DNA of 20,469 nt, taken from Planctomycetota bacterium (lineage in GTDB: Bacteria; Planctomycetota; Phycisphaerae; Phycisphaerales; SM1A02). Numbering within the stretch: position 1 is the first letter of the stretch; every line of letters starts with the position of its first letter. The notes under the pieces are model-generated. The model saw nothing but the letters and a program-made list of their open reading frames with translations. It did no database searches and was not told the DNA's origin. The position numbers were made by a program, and so were the translations under genes. Where the stretch lies: assembly GCA_027295435.1 (NCBI GenBank), contig JAPUKX010000164.1, forward strand, positions 1 through 20,469, written 5' to 3'. Positions 1 to 8,046 of this stretch are shown in pieces.

Positions 1-258
1 CTCAGACACGATGCCGGTGAGCCGGAGGTCTTCTTGATTCAGACTCAAGCCGGTTTCCTCTCGAATCTCGCGGAGCGCGCATTCATGCGGCCCCTCGCCG
101 CGGGCGATGTCGAGCTTGCCGCCGACGGGCGAGTACATGCCGGCGTTCGGTGAACGCTTGCGGTGCAACAGCAGCACATTCCCGCCGTCATCGTAGAGGT
201 AGCACAGCACTGCGATCTTGTATGGCAACGGGTGGTCCACGTCGGGCAAACTCAGCAT
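1..258 (-). CDS. Nudix hydrolase, 3' end cut by window edge
   Basis: Only the first 86 codons are inside the window. The protein begins MLSLPDVDHPLPYKIAVLCY and carries a Nudix box: GGKLD, then GE, then REIREETGL, the Mg-binding and catalytic core that hydrolyses nucleoside diphosphates linked to another moiety. The loop between the glycine pair and the first Glu is two residues longer than the usual Gx5Ex7REUxEExGU pattern. The ATG at 258 directly follows the in-frame TGA of dapA (261-259), so no longer start is possible and translation is probably coupled to dapA. The substrate cannot be told from the sequence. An 8-oxo-dGTP or ADP-ribose clean-up enzyme is possible. Confidence 0.85.
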   Translation of the reverse strand, partial: MLSLPDVDHPLPYKIAVLCYLYDDGGNVLLLHRKRSPNAGMYSPVGGKLDIARGEGPHECALREIREETGLSLNQEDLRLTGIVSE

Positions 259-1161
259 TCAGACCGGCAGCTCAGCGGCACGCAGACCGCTCACGGCAAC
301 CATGTCTTCAATAGCTTGGCGCGTCTCTTGATCAGGCGGCCACAAGGGCAGCCGCACTGCCCCGGTATCTCGGCCGAGGATCTGCAAGGCTGCCTTGACC
401 GCAATTGGGTTGGTGGCCAGGCTCAGCAGCCCGCGGGACAGCCCAAAAAGCTCTCGGTGAAGAATCCTCGCGGCCTCCCAATCACCGTCCAGGAACGCGC
501 GACACAGGTCCGTGACCTTCTGGGGAACCAGATTGGAAACCACCGAGACCACGCCGACGCCGCCAACCGACGCCATCGGCAAGGTCAGCGTATCGTCGCC
601 GCACAGCAGCGCCAGGTCCGTCCGCAGTGCGATCTCGCTTGCCTGATCCAGCGAGCCGGTCGCTTCCTTGATCGCCTGGATGTTGGGATGGGCCGCCAGC
701 CGCTCGATGGTGTCGGCCGAAAGAGCGACGCATGTTCGGCCCGGGATGTTGTACATGACCACGGGCAGGCCGCACGAATCGGCCACGGCCATGAAATGGC
801 GATACATACCTTCCTGCGAGGGCTTGTTGTAGTACGGCGTCACATGCAGGGCGGCATCCGCGCCCGCTGCGTGCGCAAAGCGGTGCAGATGGATCGCATG
901 CTTGGTGTTGTTCGAGCCGGCTCCGGCAATGACCTGCAGCCCGTGAGACTTGGCCAGCTCCACCGTCTTCTCTACGACGACACGATGCTCCTGGTCGGTC
1001 AGGGTCGGTGCTTCGCCGGTGGTGCCGCAGGGGACCACGCCGGTGACGCCCCCGGCGGCCTGTTGACGAATGTTCTGCTCCAGGCGTTGGATGTCCACGG
1101 TCGAGCCGTCGGCGACGAACGGCGTTACCAGAGCTGTGTAAGCCCCCTTCAATGCAGTCAT
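259..1161 (-). CDS. dapA: 4-hydroxy-tetrahydrodipicolinate synthase
   Basis: The product condenses pyruvate with aspartate semialdehyde, the first committed step to diaminopimelate and lysine, in the cytoplasm. The 300 residues match the family length and form the expected TIM barrel. The GTTGE motif is at 46-50 (the Thr pair of the catalytic triad is 47-48), YYNKP at 110-114, the catalytic Tyr in MYNIPGR at 137 with the substrate-binding Arg at 142, and the Schiff-base Lys in IKEATG at 165. The ATG at 1161 has a perfect AGGAGG (1173-1168) six bases upstream, which fixes the start. It lies 16 bp downstream of pdxJ and abuts the Nudix gene, so the three look like one operon. Related aldolases (NAL, KDG aldolase) share the fold, but GTTGEAPTL and the barrel motifs favour DapA. 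Confidence 0.95.
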   Translation of the reverse strand: MTALKGAYTALVTPFVADGSTVDIQRLEQNIRQQAAGGVTGVVPCGTTGEAPTLTDQEHRVVVEKTVELAKSHGLQVIAGAGSNNTKHAIHLHRFAHAAGADAALHVTPYYNKPSQEGMYRHFMAVADSCGLPVVMYNIPGRTCVALSADTIERLAAHPNIQAIKEATGSLDQASEIALRTDLALLCGDDTLTLPMASVGGVGVVSVVSNLVPQKVTDLCRAFLDGDWEAARILHRELFGLSRGLLSLATNPIAVKAALQILGRDTGAVRLPLWPPDQETRQAIEDMVAVSGLRAAELPV

Positions 1162-1167
1162 TGCAGT

Positions 1168-1173
1168 CCTCCT
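1168..1173 (-). promoter_or_regulatory. Consensus Shine-Dalgarno of dapA
   Basis: AGGAGG on the minus strand, six bases before the dapA ATG. It is among the strongest Shine-Dalgarno sites in the window and decides the dapA start. Confidence 0.85.
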
Positions 1174-1177
1174 GCTA

Positions 1178-1969
<792 letters not shown>

Positions 1970-2034
1970 GGCGGGGGTTCACAAGCTTTCCGACGGGCTT
2001 CGGCTGGTGCATGGTGGGGCTGGGGCAAGGCGTC

Positions 2035-2040
2035 TATACT
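2035..2040 (+). promoter_or_regulatory. Candidate -10 box (TATACT) before phoU
   Basis: TATACT matches the sigma-70 -10 consensus at five of six positions and lies 35 bp upstream of the phoU GTG. No convincing -35 hexamer is visible. The opposite strand reads TATAGA over the same bases, so this small divergent gap could fire both ways, toward phoU and toward pdxJ. Prediction only. Confidence 0.4.
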
Positions 2041-2075
2041 CCACCTCGCCGCGGCCCCAGAAGGAGGCGTCGCAC

Positions 2076-2756
2076 GTGACGGCCTTCGCCAAGAAGCTGG
2101 CTCAGCTCAAGAACGATTTGGTCACCCAGGGCGAGCGGGTGATGGAGATGACGCTGCGGGCGGTCGAGAGCTTCTTTGAATTGGACCAGGCCAAGGCGGA
2201 TACCGTCATTGAAGACGACAGAGTCATCGACAAGGTCGACGTCGAGATCGAACGGGCCTCCATTCCCTTACGAGCCATGGGCGAAACCCAGGAGCACGAG
2301 ATCCGCTCGGTGCTCACGATCGTCAAGATCAACAATGAGCTCGAGCGAATCGCGGACTGTGCCGTCAACATTGCCCAGACCGTCAAGGACTACGGCCAAT
2401 TGACCGAGAAAATTCCCCCGACATTCCGGGTCATGGCTAACAGCGTTGTGGGCATGCTGCGCGACTCAGACAAGTCCCTCGCACAGCTTGACACCGACCT
2501 TGCCCAGCAGGTCCTGGCGTTCGACGACACCGTCGATCGGTTCAAACGGGAAATCTCGCTCGATGCTCAGGAGAAGGTGGCCTCGGGTGAGTTCAGCGCA
2601 GCTTTTGCGTTCAAGTTGCTGACCGTCACTACGGCGCTGGAGCGCATCGCCGATCACTGCACCAACATCTGCGAGCAAGTGATCTACGTCGAACGGGGGC
2701 TCGTCGTACGACATCTTCCGCAAGGCTGGTCGAAGCCCGCTCCGCCGAATCTGTAA
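2076..2756 (+). CDS. phoU: Phosphate-signalling protein PhoU
   Basis: PhoU is a cytoplasmic regulator that links the Pst phosphate transporter to the PhoR/PhoB two-component system and damps phosphate uptake. The 226 residues form the expected two three-helix bundles, each with the metal-binding repeat: LERIADCAVN at about 89-98 and LERIADHCTNI at about 188-198. I place the start at the GTG at 2076 because AAGGAGG (2061-2067) sits eight bases upstream. The frame remains open back to 1908, but the extra residues overlap pdxJ in antisense and look non-coding. No pst, phoR or phoB gene is nearby, so it stands alone here. It is divergent from pdxJ and followed by a palindrome. Confidence 0.93.
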   Translation: MTAFAKKLAQLKNDLVTQGERVMEMTLRAVESFFELDQAKADTVIEDDRVIDKVDVEIERASIPLRAMGETQEHEIRSVLTIVKINNELERIADCAVNIAQTVKDYGQLTEKIPPTFRVMANSVVGMLRDSDKSLAQLDTDLAQQVLAFDDTVDRFKREISLDAQEKVASGEFSAAFAFKLLTVTTALERIADHCTNICEQVIYVERGLVVRHLPQGWSKPAPPNL

Positions 2757-2784
2757 GCCTGCACCAAATGTACCCACGCGCATC

Positions 2785-2804
2785 CCCCGCATATTCATGC
2801 GGGG
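2785..2804. repeat. Palindrome downstream of phoU (ATAGCCC-family copy, head on minus strand)
   Basis: An 8-bp perfect stem, CCCCGCAT/ATGCGGGG, with a 4-nt loop. Read on the minus strand with its flank it starts ATAGCCCC, the same head as the copies at 4255, 4338 and 11085. It lies 28 bp after the phoU stop and one base before a TATGAT box. It may act as a terminator for phoU. No T-run follows. Confidence 0.6.
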
Positions 2805-2805
2805 C

Positions 2806-2811
2806 TATGAT
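2806..2811 (+). promoter_or_regulatory. Candidate -10 box (TATGAT) for the UAP1-like gene
   Basis: TATGAT lies one base after a palindrome and nine bases before the ATG at 2821. Transcription from it would begin almost at the start codon and give a leaderless or near-leaderless mRNA. This agrees with the absence of a Shine-Dalgarno there. The same arrangement recurs at 9280 and 11110. Confidence 0.45.
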
Positions 2812-2820
2812 CCGGGATTG

Positions 2821-4248
2821 ATGTCCGACCGTCTTTCGTCCATTCGCGCGACACTCGAAACCCACGGCCAGGCACATCTTCTTGCGTTCTACGACCGGCT
2901 CGCAAAGCCACAGCAGGCTCGACTGCTCAATCAGCTTGAGGACATCGACTTTTCGTCCCTCGATGCGCTGATCGACCGTTGCGTTCGACACCGACCGAAT
3001 CTCCAGCTGCCCCAAGACATCCAACCTGCGCCGTATTACCCCCTTCGGGGGGGCTCAACTGAGGACGCTGTACAGTATCGCGCAGCGGGGACAGACTTGA
3101 TCCGAGCAGGCAAGGTGGCGGCCTTGGCCGTCGCCGGCGGCCAGGCCACCCGCCTGGGCTCCAACAGCCCCAAAGGCACCTATCCAGCCACCGTCGTCAC
3201 CGGGAAACCGCTGTTCCGCGTCCTCGCCGAGCAGATCGTCGCCAATCAGAACCGCTATCGGGTCACGATTCCCTGGTACATCATGACCAGCCCGGCAAAC
3301 GACGCGGCCACCCGAGCCTTCTTCGACGACAACAACTGGTACGGGCTCAATCGGCGCAACATCTTCATGTTCCCGCAGGGGCTCCTGCCGTCGATCGACG
3401 CCTTCAGCGGAAAGTTGCTGCTTTCGGAGAAGGGGGCGGTGGCGATGAACCCCGACGGCCACGGCGGTTGCATCAAGGCATTGGCCGCCTGCGGGGCCAT
3501 CCACGACATGGTCGCCCGCGGCATTGAACACATCAGCTACTTCCAGGTGGACAACCCGCTGGTGAAAGTCATCGACCCGCTGTTTGTCGGCCTTCACGCC
3601 GCTGCTGCAGACAGCTCAGCTGAGATGTCCAGCAAGATGGTTCCCAAAGCTCATCCTCAGGAGAAGGTCGGCGTGTTTTGCCGAGCGGATGGCAAGACCA
3701 TCGTCATCGAGTACTCCGATCTGCCCGAGCCACTTGCCCAGCAGCGCGACGAGGCCGGGCATCTGCGATTCCTCGCCGGCTCGATTGCAATCCACATGAT
3801 CAGCGTCAAGTTCGTCCAGAAGCTGACCGCCGACCCACTGCGCCAAGCCCTTCCCTATCACCGGGCAGACAAGACGGTTCCGTTTATCGATCCCAAGACC
3901 GGCCGGCGGGTCGAGCCGACGCAGCCGAATGCGGTCAAGCTGGAGATATTCGTCTTCGACGCGATTCCACTCGCCAAGTCGTCGATCATCTGCGAGACCA
4001 GCCGGGTCGAGGAGTTCGCGCCGATCAAGAACGCCCGGGGCGAGGACTCGCCGATGACATCGCATCAGCTCCAGTCCGACCGTAGCGGGGCTTGGCTGGA
4101 AGCCCACGGGGTGAAGGTTCCCCGCGACGCCGAGGGACATGTGGCGGCGAAGATCGAGCTTGGCCCGCTCACCGCCCTCATATGCGATGACCTGGCAGGG
4201 ATCGACCTGCCTGCGGTAATTCAACCGGGCGCGGCGATCGTGTTGTAA
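2821..4248 (+). CDS. UDP-sugar pyrophosphorylase, UAP1-like (UDPGP family)
   Basis: The product probably makes UDP-N-acetylglucosamine (or UDP-hexose) from UTP and the sugar 1-phosphate, supplying activated sugar for peptidoglycan and envelope glycans. Residues counted from the ATG at 2821 show the uridine-binding AGGQATRLG at 105-113 followed by PKG at 117-119, NPDGHGG at 210-216 and the metal-site QVDNPL at 242-247. Further on come the UAP1-like stretches SSKMVPKAHPQEKVGVF, VIEYSDL and EEFAPIKNA. At 475 residues it has the size of the eukaryotic-type UAP family rather than of bacterial GlmU. The frame is open from an upstream ATG at 2797, but that ATG lies inside a palindrome arm. I prefer 2821, about ten bases after TATGAT. 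Substrate choice (GlcNAc-1-P or hexose-1-P) is not decided by the motifs I can see. Confidence 0.88.
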   Translation: MSDRLSSIRATLETHGQAHLLAFYDRLAKPQQARLLNQLEDIDFSSLDALIDRCVRHRPNLQLPQDIQPAPYYPLRGGSTEDAVQYRAAGTDLIRAGKVAALAVAGGQATRLGSNSPKGTYPATVVTGKPLFRVLAEQIVANQNRYRVTIPWYIMTSPANDAATRAFFDDNNWYGLNRRNIFMFPQGLLPSIDAFSGKLLLSEKGAVAMNPDGHGGCIKALAACGAIHDMVARGIEHISYFQVDNPLVKVIDPLFVGLHAAAADSSAEMSSKMVPKAHPQEKVGVFCRADGKTIVIEYSDLPEPLAQQRDEAGHLRFLAGSIAIHMISVKFVQKLTADPLRQALPYHRADKTVPFIDPKTGRRVEPTQPNAVKLEIFVFDAIPLAKSSIICETSRVEEFAPIKNARGEDSPMTSHQLQSDRSGAWLEAHGVKVPRDAEGHVAAKIELGPLTALICDDLAGIDLPAVIQPGAAIVL

Positions 4249-4250
4249 TG

Positions 4251-4342
4251 CCTTATAGCCCCGGGCTTGCTCGGGGTGAGCGCCCGAACCGGCAGGCGCT
4301 GCAGCAAGGGCGGGCACCCGCGGCAAGGCGCGGGCTATATGG
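4251..4342. repeat. Inverted pair of ATAGCCC palindromes (BIME-like)
   Basis: Two related 35-nt units in opposite orientation lie between the convergent UAP1-like and glycerate kinase genes. Unit 1 is 4251-4285 (plus) and unit 2 is the complement of 4308-4342. They agree at 26 of 35 positions when one is inverted, and each folds into a hairpin (stems 4259-4265/4270-4276 and 4317-4322/4329-4334). Differences inside the stem mostly keep pairing. Unit 1 starts two bases after the TAA of the upstream gene. The TAG in the head of unit 2 is the stop codon of glycerate kinase. A bidirectional terminator role is likely, and mobilisation by a REP-type transposase is possible. Confidence 0.7.
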
Positions 4343-5516
4343 GGGTTCGCGGCCCCCGGCGACCGCCGTGCCATTCGCGCACGACCTCCGCAGTCGTTTC
4401 CGCCAGCAGCGTCGCTGGCTCAGCTAACGAACGCTGCCGCCCGTATCGATCACTCAGGCTGACAATGCCGGCCAGCCATCCCCCCTTCGCCGTATCAACA
4501 CACGCGTCAGCCCCCGGGCCGGTTTGGCCGACGATCGCGATGGTGGGCACCGACAGATCCCAAGCCGCCTTGGCCACGCCGATGGTTGCCTTGCCGTGAA
4601 GCGACTGGCTGTCCAGGCAGCCTTCGCCGGTGAGCACCAGATCCGCCCGCTCACATCGACGGGCAAACTCCACTGCGTCGAGCACCAGCTCGATGCCGGG
4701 CTCAAGCTGCGCGGCGCATAATGCGACCAGTCCGAAACCGACACCGCCCGCAGCGCCGGCCCCGGGCATGTTCGGATCGCCGCGGCACAACGAGGCCAGG
4801 TGGCTCAGGGCCGAGTCGAGCTGGCTGACCTGCTGAGGCGTCGCGCCTTTCTGCGGTCCGTAAACCGCCGCGGCGCCTTTGGGCCCGCATAGCGGGTTGT
4901 TCACATCGCAGGCGACACGGATCCGAGGCAAGCCCGAAGGCGGCTCGTATCGGCTGACCTCATGAAGCGTGCCCCCGGTCAGAGGCTGATCGAGGAGCAT
5001 GCCTGATCGATCGAAGAACCGGCCGCCGAGGGCCTGGGCGATGCCCGCTCCGCCGTCCACCGTCCCGCTTCCGCCGATACAGACCATGACGGTCTCACAT
5101 CCACAACTCGCGGCGGCGGCAATAAGTTCGCCGGTGCCGTAGGTCGTGGTACGAGTCGGGTCACGACGGTTCACCGGTATGAGGGCCAACCCGGAGGCTT
5201 CCGCGAGCTCGACGACAGCCGTCTTGCCCCCAACGGCAATGCCGAACCGGCCCCGGACCGGCTCGCCAAGCGGCCCGGTGACGGTGGCATGGTGAATCGC
5301 CCCCTTCATCGCGCCGATCAGGACGTCGAGGCTGCCTTCGCCGCCATCGGCAAGGGGGCACTGGTCGCAAACGATGGCGGGGTCCGCCTTGGCCACGCCG
5401 ATGGCCATCGCCGTGGCCACTTCCTGAGCCGAGAGCGATTCTTTGAAGCTGTCCGGCGCACAGAGCACTCTGCGCGGGCGGCTCCCAATCAATCTTGTAC
5501 CTGATCCGTTGACCAC
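4335..5516 (-). CDS. Glycerate kinase (GarK/GlxK family)
   Basis: The enzyme phosphorylates D-glycerate with ATP to a phosphoglycerate and feeds glycerate from glyoxylate or sugar-acid breakdown into glycolysis. Family blocks are APDSFKESLSA at 20-30, ADGGEGS at 56-62, the glycine-rich CIGGSGTVDGGAG near 145-157 and LTGEGCLDSQSLHGKA in the C-terminal third. The 393 residues slightly exceed the usual ~380 because of the N-terminus. The open frame starts at a GTG (5516), while most homologues begin only two or three residues before the APDSFKESL block, so a GTG at 5468 is a real alternative. The TAG stop lies in the head of a palindromic repeat. It is convergent with the UAP1-like gene and divergent from the DedA gene. 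Confidence 0.92.
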   Translation of the reverse strand: MVNGSGTRLIGSRPRRVLCAPDSFKESLSAQEVATAMAIGVAKADPAIVCDQCPLADGGEGSLDVLIGAMKGAIHHATVTGPLGEPVRGRFGIAVGGKTAVVELAEASGLALIPVNRRDPTRTTTYGTGELIAAAASCGCETVMVCIGGSGTVDGGAGIAQALGGRFFDRSGMLLDQPLTGGTLHEVSRYEPPSGLPRIRVACDVNNPLCGPKGAAAVYGPQKGATPQQVSQLDSALSHLASLCRGDPNMPGAGAAGGVGFGLVALCAAQLEPGIELVLDAVEFARRCERADLVLTGEGCLDSQSLHGKATIGVAKAAWDLSVPTIAIVGQTGPGADACVDTAKGGWLAGIVSLSDRYGRQRSLAEPATLLAETTAEVVREWHGGRRGPRTPI

Positions 5517-5534
5517 GACGGCTCTCGGCTAACC

Positions 5535-5555
5535 GGCCCAGTCCCGGCTTGGGCC
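5535..5555. repeat. Small inverted repeat in the glycerate kinase/DedA divergent gap
   Basis: GGCCCA and TGGGCC (6-bp arms, 9-nt spacer) lie between the two divergent starts. This could be an operator or one more degenerate palindromic unit. A TACACT (5578-5583) downstream of it is a weak -10 candidate for the DedA gene. Confidence 0.35.
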
Positions 5556-5609
5556 AACACGGCGAGTGGCGACAGAATACACTTACCCAAGCAGCGCCCC
5601 GGCGGTCAC

Positions 5610-6287
5610 ATGGAAGAGATCTACAGCAATCTTTTGGCGGCCTATGGCCCCTTCGCCGTTTTCGTGCTGCTGATGCTCACAGGCGTTGGAGTTCCGCTGG
5701 GCGAAGACCTCATCGTCATCCCAGCAGGGATGCTCATCGGCCATGGCACGCTCAACCTTCCGCTGACGGCGGCGTCCGCTTACCTGGGGGTGGTGGGCGC
5801 GGACTTCCTGTGGTTTGCCATTTGCAGGACCTATGGCACGCCGCTTCTGCACAAGCGGTGGTTCAAACGCGCGGTCCATCCCCGCCGTCTGCTCGAGGCC
5901 AAACACGAGATCGAGCAGCGCGGGGCGTGGGTGGTGGTGATGGCCAGGTTCATTCCCGGCAGCCGAACTCCTGCGATCACCGCCGCCGGAATCCTCCATC
6001 TTCCGTTCTGGAAGTTCGCGCTGGCCGAGTGCAGTTGCTGCCTATTGACCGTGCCCTTGCAGCTGGGGCTCGGATTCGGCATCGCGCGAGGGGTGGGAAC
6101 CGAGAAGACCGCAGACCTCGCGGGGGCACTGATCGGCGTGGTCGTGCTGATCCTCGCCCTGCTTCTGGGATTGACGTGGTGGCGCCAGCGCCGCGCGAGG
6201 CGCCGCCGGTCGCCGAGGGCAAAGGTCGCCTGGCTTCGCCGATTCCGCCTCCGTCGTCCGCAGCATCGCACGACGAACAACGGGTGA
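5610..6287 (+). CDS. DedA-family inner-membrane protein
   Basis: DedA/SNARE-associated proteins are polytopic membrane proteins. Members such as UptA recycle undecaprenyl phosphate across the cytoplasmic membrane, and others support proton-motive-force homeostasis and drug tolerance. The 225 residues contain the family's acidic re-entrant motif GVPLGED at 27-33 and the second signature RFIPGSRT at 113-120, followed by PAITAAG. Hydrophobic spans are visible near 14-30, 35-72, 125-160 and 168-190. The last ~30 residues are strongly Arg-rich and should be cytoplasmic. The ATG at 5610 gives a start typical of the family, although no strong Shine-Dalgarno is seen. Which lipid it moves cannot be read from the sequence. 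Confidence 0.9.
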   Translation: MEEIYSNLLAAYGPFAVFVLLMLTGVGVPLGEDLIVIPAGMLIGHGTLNLPLTAASAYLGVVGADFLWFAICRTYGTPLLHKRWFKRAVHPRRLLEAKHEIEQRGAWVVVMARFIPGSRTPAITAAGILHLPFWKFALAECSCCLLTVPLQLGLGFGIARGVGTEKTADLAGALIGVVVLILALLLGLTWWRQRRARRRRSPRAKVAWLRRFRLRRPQHRTTNNG

Positions 6288-6321
6288 ACTGCCAAACGCC
6301 CCGCTCACTGGCTTCTCAGCG

Positions 6322-6783
6322 CTATTCGTACTCTCGCAGGAAGCCGATGAACTCCCGGCGGTGGTCCTGCTCCTCGCCCATCAGCTGAGTCGCCAGGTCC
6401 TGTGTGACATAATCAATCCCCTCGCAGGTCTTGATGATCTTTTCGTAGATGGTGATGACCGCTTCTTCGGCCGCGATGACTCCCTTGATGACCATCACCA
6501 CGTCTGTGGAATCGGCCGGCGGCTGCAGCGCGTCCTGGGTCCACCTGAGACTCAGTGAGCCGGGCACGGTCCCCTCCAGCGTGCGGATCCGTGCGGCTAG
6601 CTTCTGGGCGTGACCGATCTCCTCGGCAATGTCGCCTTGCAGCGACTCCTTGATCTCCTCCGCCCGCACGCCGTCGAGGTTGGCGGCGTTAGCCATGAAG
6701 TTCATCACCGTCTCCAACTCTGCGTTGTACGCTTCGATCAACAGCTCAATGATCCGATTGTTCTTGGCATCAGTGGCCGGCAT
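6322..6783 (-). CDS. Ferritin-like diiron protein (bacterioferritin-type)
   Basis: A 153-residue four-helix-bundle protein with the repeated diiron ligands of ferritin-like proteins: Glu near 22-24 (NAELETV), EEIGH at 54-58, EE at 106-107 and EEQDH at 137-141. Positions and spacing match the ferroxidase ligands of bacterioferritin (E18, E51, H54, E94, E127, H130). The likely role is iron oxidation and storage or peroxide protection in the cytoplasm. I did not identify a conserved Met for inter-subunit haem. The ATG at 6783 has AGGAAGGA about nine bases upstream. It is convergent with the DedA gene and divergent from the P-loop gene, with which it shares a gap of ~120 bp holding candidate boxes for both directions. 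Other ferritin-like subfamilies cannot be excluded. Confidence 0.85.
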   Translation of the reverse strand: MPATDAKNNRIIELLIEAYNAELETVMNFMANAANLDGVRAEEIKESLQGDIAEEIGHAQKLAARIRTLEGTVPGSLSLRWTQDALQPPADSTDVVMVIKGVIAAEEAVITIYEKIIKTCEGIDYVTQDLATQLMGEEQDHRREFIGFLREYE

Positions 6784-6822
6784 AGCAGGTTCCTTCCTGG
6801 TTGCAATAATTCAACGGTCGGG

Positions 6823-6828
6823 ATTGTA
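6823..6828 (-). promoter_or_regulatory. Candidate -10 box (TACAAT) for the ferritin-like gene
   Basis: TACAAT on the minus strand, about 40 bp upstream of the ATG at 6783, matches five of six consensus positions. No clear -35 is seen. Confidence 0.35.
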
Positions 6829-6855
6829 GCCGACAGGTCGCACCGCCGTCGGCCG

Positions 6856-6861
6856 TATACT
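6856..6861 (+). promoter_or_regulatory. Candidate -10 box (TATACT) for the P-loop gene
   Basis: TATACT, followed by CCG, resembles the box before phoU (TATACTCC in both). It lies 45 bp before the ATG at 6907. No -35 is recognised. Confidence 0.35.
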
Positions 6862-6906
6862 CCGCAACGGTTTGGACGCGACCACCCAACGATGCGGAGG
6901 AGCTTC

Positions 6907-8043
6907 ATGCGAGCCCTGGTGACCGGGCAGATCGGGATGAACAAGAAGCCATACCTCGACGCCGTGGCCGATCTGGCCGGGCGGCGTGGCGGCCGGATCG
7001 AGGTGTTTCATCTCGGCGACCTGATGTACGCCGAGGCCCCCGACATCCGCCCGGGGCGCATTCTCGACCTACCGCTCAGCCGGCTCACAGCGCTGCGTCG
7101 GGCCGCGTTCAAGGACATCATTGCCAAGACCTCACCGCCCCAAGACCACCCCCACATCATCATCAACACCCACGCGACTTTCCGCTGGCGCCACGGACTC
7201 TTCGGCGGACTCGACTTCGACCAGGTGCGCACGTTGGCCCCCAACATGCTCATTTGCCTGGTGGACAATGTCGAGATGGTGCACCACCGACTCCACGCCG
7301 AGCACGACATCGACGCCACGCTAAAGGATTGCATGGTCTGGCGCGAAGAAGAGATTCTGGCCACCGAGCTGCTCGCCCAGGCCGTCGGCTGTCAGAACCA
7401 GTTTTATGTTCTCAGTCGCGGCCGGCACCGCGCAACGACTGAGACCTGCCTCCGGCTGATCACCCAGCCCGGCCTGCGCAAGGTCTACCCCAGCTTCCCC
7501 ATGAGCCACGTCGTCGATATGCCGGAAGTGCTGGCGGAGATCGACCAGTTCCGCGCCCGCCTCGCCGAACACTTCATCACCTTTGATCCCGGTGATGTGG
7601 ATGAGAAGTTGTTGCTGGAGCGGGCCATCGCCGCGGCAAAGGACGGCCGAGATTGGGTCGAGGTGAAACCCAACAGCTTCGGCGGCCGGGCAACGACCGA
7701 CCACTCGATCCGGGTCTCGGTGCGCGAAGTGCTGGATATCGCCGGCGACATTGATGGGCAGATCTATGCGCGCGACTTCAAGCTCATCGACCAATCAGAC
7801 ATGATTTGTTCGTACATCCCCCAACTGCCCGGCGGGATTCCGGGCCTCTCCAGCGGCGTGGAGCGCGAGCTTCAGCACGCCTTTGAGCACACCAAGGAAG
7901 TCTACGTCGTCTGGAAGCCCACCAAGACCCCTTCGCCGTTCATCACTGAAACGGCAACGAAAATCTTCGCCAGCGTGGACGATGCGCTGGGGCATTTTCA
8001 CGAGGAGAACATGATCGCGCAGCGCGATCTGTTTGGGAATTGA
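6907..8043 (+). CDS. P-loop kinase-like protein with nucleoside deoxyribosyltransferase-like C-terminus
   Basis: I do not know a named gene for this 378-residue protein. It opens with an alternative P-loop, VTGQIGMNKK at 5-14, after a short beta strand. The following block (IINTHATFRW, then a predicted strand, then an Arg/His-rich lid with DCMVWREEE) resembles archaeal-type adenylate kinases, which have 'DTH.T' at this place. The C-terminal third (ARDFKLIDQSDMICSYIP, GVERELQHAFEHTKEVYVVW) has the order seen in nucleoside 2-deoxyribosyltransferase-like Rossmann domains: RD, aDxxxxY, SxGVxxE, then a beta strand. This suggests nucleotide metabolism or sensing, but the function is inference. ATG 6907 is chosen for GGAGGA (6896-6901) five bases upstream. 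An in-frame ATG at 6892 overlaps that site. The next gene begins three bases after the stop. Confidence 0.8.
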   Translation: MRALVTGQIGMNKKPYLDAVADLAGRRGGRIEVFHLGDLMYAEAPDIRPGRILDLPLSRLTALRRAAFKDIIAKTSPPQDHPHIIINTHATFRWRHGLFGGLDFDQVRTLAPNMLICLVDNVEMVHHRLHAEHDIDATLKDCMVWREEEILATELLAQAVGCQNQFYVLSRGRHRATTETCLRLITQPGLRKVYPSFPMSHVVDMPEVLAEIDQFRARLAEHFITFDPGDVDEKLLLERAIAAAKDGRDWVEVKPNSFGGRATTDHSIRVSVREVLDIAGDIDGQIYARDFKLIDQSDMICSYIPQLPGGIPGLSSGVERELQHAFEHTKEVYVVWKPTKTPSPFITETATKIFASVDDALGHFHEENMIAQRDLFGN

Positions 8044-8046
8044 CGG

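Noticed and set aside
1162..1177. Lysine riboswitch or other leader control of dapA
   Set aside because: Only 16 bp separate pdxJ and dapA, with room for just the Shine-Dalgarno. No structured leader is possible there.
4251..4342. CRISPR-like repeat pair
   Set aside because: The two units are inverted, not direct, and have no regular spacers. They are hairpin repeats. No CRISPR array or cas gene is seen in the window.
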